Positions 62,615 through 64,000 of a DNA stretch of 64,000 nt are shown here, piece by piece. How positions within the stretch are numbered: the first letter of the stretch is position 1; each line of letters begins with the position of its first letter. The notes under the pieces are model-generated. The model was not told the DNA's origin. It saw nothing but the letters and a program-made list of their open reading frames with translations, and made no database searches. A program made the position numbers and the translations under genes. Source of the DNA: Cellulomonas edaphi (lineage in GTDB: Bacteria; Actinomycetota; Actinomycetes; Actinomycetales; Cellulomonadaceae); the NCBI RefSeq assembly GCF_030362815.1, contig NZ_JAUCGR010000002.1, positions 186,001 through 250,000 of the forward strand. The letters are read 5' to 3'.

Positions 62615-63127
62615 ATGAGCGACGACGGACAGGGTCTGGGTCCGGGCGCGCGCGAGCCCGAGGAGTTCCAGACGCAGCGTCCGCCGGCACCCCGACCCGG
62701 CGGGTCGGACACGACGATGACGTTCGGTCAGGTCGAGCCCGTCGAGATCGAGCTCGGGGCCCCGGTGGGCCTGACGGCCGACGAGGTGGCCGCCGTGCAC
62801 GCCCTGCCGCCCACCTCGGCCCTGCTGGTCATGCAGCGTGGCCCGAGCGCCGGCGCACGCTTCCTGCTCGACGCCGAGCGCACCACCGCGGGCCGCTCCA
62901 CGCGCGCCGACATCTTCCTCGACGACGTGACCGTCTCGCGCAAGCACGCCGAGTTCGTCCGCGAGGGCCGCAGCTTCGTGGTGCGTGACATCGGCTCGCT
63001 CAACGGCACCTACGTGAACCGCTCGCGCATCGACGAGGCCGTCCTGCGGACAGGCGACGAGGTGCAGATCGGCAAGTACCGGATGACCTTCCACCCGAGC
63101 CCGCACCGCGATTCCCCGGACGCATGA
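62615..63127 (+). CDS. garA: FHA-domain protein GarA/OdhI
   Basis: A 170-residue forkhead-associated protein. The FHA domain (residues 85-165) has AGRSTRADIFLDDVTVSRKH and SLNGTYVNR. In mycobacteria and Corynebacterium GarA/OdhI controls 2-oxoglutarate metabolism when unphosphorylated and is switched off by Ser/Thr kinases at an N-terminal Thr motif; here GSDTTMTFG (residues 49-57) is the equivalent site. The kinase at 34158-35300 is a possible partner. GGGAGG lies 5 bases before the ATG. Confidence 0.9.
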   Translation: MSDDGQGLGPGAREPEEFQTQRPPAPRPGGSDTTMTFGQVEPVEIELGAPVGLTADEVAAVHALPPTSALLVMQRGPSAGARFLLDAERTTAGRSTRADIFLDDVTVSRKHAEFVREGRSFVVRDIGSLNGTYVNRSRIDEAVLRTGDEVQIGKYRMTFHPSPHRDSPDA

Positions 63128-63161
63128 CGCGCTCCTCCGGCACGACCAGGGGGAGGGGTCC

Positions 63162-63944
63162 GTGGTGAGCGCTCGGGCGCAGCGCGCCGCGCAGGAGCCG
63201 ACGCCGGCGGTCGACACGCCGGCCGCCGAGCAGCCCGAGGCCGAGCCGTGGCCACGCGGGATCTCCCGGCGCGCCACGATGCGCATCTCCGACGTGCTCG
63301 CGGCGCTGGAGATCGAGTTCCCCGCGGTGACCACGTCCAAGCTGCGGTTCCTCGAGGAGCAGGGACTGGTCGAGCCGGTGCGGACCCCCTCCGGCTACCG
63401 GCAGTACTCGCCGGCAGACATCGAGCGCCTCCGGTTCGTGCTGCGCCAGCAGCGGGACCGGTACATGCCGCTCAAGGTGATCGGCGAGCGACTGGCTGCC
63501 CTGGACGCCGGCGAGGACGAGGAGCCGACCACACCCGCCAGGCTGGCAACCCGCGACGGCGTGCGGCAGTCCTCCCACGGCCGGTGGACGGCGGCCGCGC
63601 TGGCCGCCGAGGCGAGCGTCACGGAGGACTTCGTCGCGGAGCTCGTGTCCGCGGGCGTGCTGCGCCCGCACGACAACGGCTCCTTCGACCCGTGGACGCG
63701 CGAGGTGGTCGCCTCGGCCGCCGCGCTCGCCGAGCACGGGATCGACGTGCGCCACCTGCGGCAGTTCCGCGCCGCCGCGGACCGCCAGGTGGACCTCGTC
63801 GACCAGCTCGTGGCGCCGTTGCGGGGACAGCGCAGCGCGTCGTCGCGTGCTCACGCGGGCACGTTGGCCGCCGAGGTCGGCGAGCTGTGCGCACGCATGC
63901 ACACCGCCCTGGTCCGGGCCGCGGTCGCTGATCTGGCCCCCTGA
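63162..63944 (+). CDS. ftsR: MerR-type regulator FtsR
   Basis: A 260-residue MerR-family protein, adjacent to garA as in Corynebacterium where FtsR activates ftsZ. The N-terminal MerR helix-turn-helix runs from MRISDVLAALEIEFPAVTTS to EPVRTPSGYRQYS (residues 40-90), then coiled-coil and a C-terminal domain of about 150 residues. A disordered N-terminus of about 35 residues precedes it. GTG 63162 follows GGGAGGGG; GTG 63165 is equally possible. Confidence 0.9.
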   Translation: MVSARAQRAAQEPTPAVDTPAAEQPEAEPWPRGISRRATMRISDVLAALEIEFPAVTTSKLRFLEEQGLVEPVRTPSGYRQYSPADIERLRFVLRQQRDRYMPLKVIGERLAALDAGEDEEPTTPARLATRDGVRQSSHGRWTAAALAAEASVTEDFVAELVSAGVLRPHDNGSFDPWTREVVASAAALAEHGIDVRHLRQFRAAADRQVDLVDQLVAPLRGQRSASSRAHAGTLAAEVGELCARMHTALVRAAVADLAP

Positions 63945-63956
63945 CGCATCGGGCCG

Positions 63957-63962
63957 TAGGTT
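63957..63962 (+). promoter_or_regulatory. -10 box of a leaderless gene at the window end
   Basis: TAGGTT, ending 6 bases before ATG 63969, with no Shine-Dalgarno. Confidence 0.55.
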
Positions 63963-63968
63963 GGCCCG

Positions 63969-64000
63969 ATGGGGGAGGATCCGGACCTTGTCGCCGTCGA
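63969..64000 (+). CDS. Start of a gene cut by the window (possibly a DUF151 nuclease)
   Basis: Only the first ten codons (MGEDPDLVAV) and two bases are present. In related genomes a DUF151 'bifunctional nuclease' usually follows ftsR, so that is my guess from position; the sequence itself is too short to tell. Confidence 0.4.
   Translation, partial: MGEDPDLVAV

Overview
The window is a gene-dense, very high-GC chromosome segment of an actinobacterium. WhiA, RbpA, OpcA, a GarA/FtsR cluster, a Dps-like protein and an actinobacterial Ku/LigD set all point there. The gene content and the style of the proteins suggest the Micrococcales, probably a Cellulomonas-like member of the Cellulomonadaceae; that genus-level guess is inference from family resemblance, not a database result. 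Most genes are tightly packed, often with 4-base ATGA, GTGA or TTGA overlaps. Many lack a Shine-Dalgarno sequence and instead have a TANNNT -10 box 5-8 bases before the start codon, the usual look of leaderless actinobacterial genes.

Region by region: 1-7.2 kb carries rapZ-yvcK-whiA, the lower-glycolysis genes gap-pgk-tpiA, then secG and rbpA, closed by a strong bidirectional hairpin. 7.2-14.5 kb (minus strand) is the pentose-phosphate block tkt-tal-zwf-opcA-pgl with an O-methyltransferase at its end; ctaB (heme O synthase) diverges from tkt. 15.8-25.2 kb is a long plus-strand run: xerD, soj/parA, scpA, scpB, rluB, tyrA, cmk, plsC, der and a membrane protein of unknown role, covering chromosome segregation, rRNA modification, ribosome assembly and core metabolism. 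It ends at a tRNA-Pro(GGG) gene.

25.2-26.8 kb is a decayed integrative element. The 3' end of the tRNA is repeated imperfectly 1.5 kb downstream, and between the copies lie two broken tyrosine-integrase C-termini and two small unknown genes. 27-36 kb holds a secreted protein of unknown function, a VOC protein, the conserved but uncharacterised phosphatase/DUF3090/SCO1664-kinase trio, a MoxR-type ATPase with its VWA partner, and a Ser/Thr kinase with a lipoprotein. 36-41 kb has a two-component system co-transcribed with a universal stress protein and two FluC fluoride-channel subunits, next to a secreted Asp/His/Gly-rich protein and a CPA1 antiporter.

41-55 kb is mixed: a lipase-like hydrolase, a secreted protein, YbaK and pirin, a sigma-like gene with an O6-alkylguanine alkyltransferase, a DUF2277 protein with a histidine-rich tail, malate:quinone oxidoreductase, an APP1-type phosphatase, Dps, and a bacterial end-joining locus (LigD polymerase, LigD ligase, Ku and a PolX-type PHP phosphoesterase). 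55-64 kb has an HU-like protein, a DUF6328 membrane protein, a threonine-aldolase-like enzyme, a DEAD-box helicase, a CoA-binding protein and the conserved actinobacterial cluster CDP-alcohol phosphatidyltransferase / DUF881 / sbp / DUF881 / garA / ftsR. The last 32 bases begin a leaderless gene. No intact phage, CRISPR array or insertion sequence was seen.
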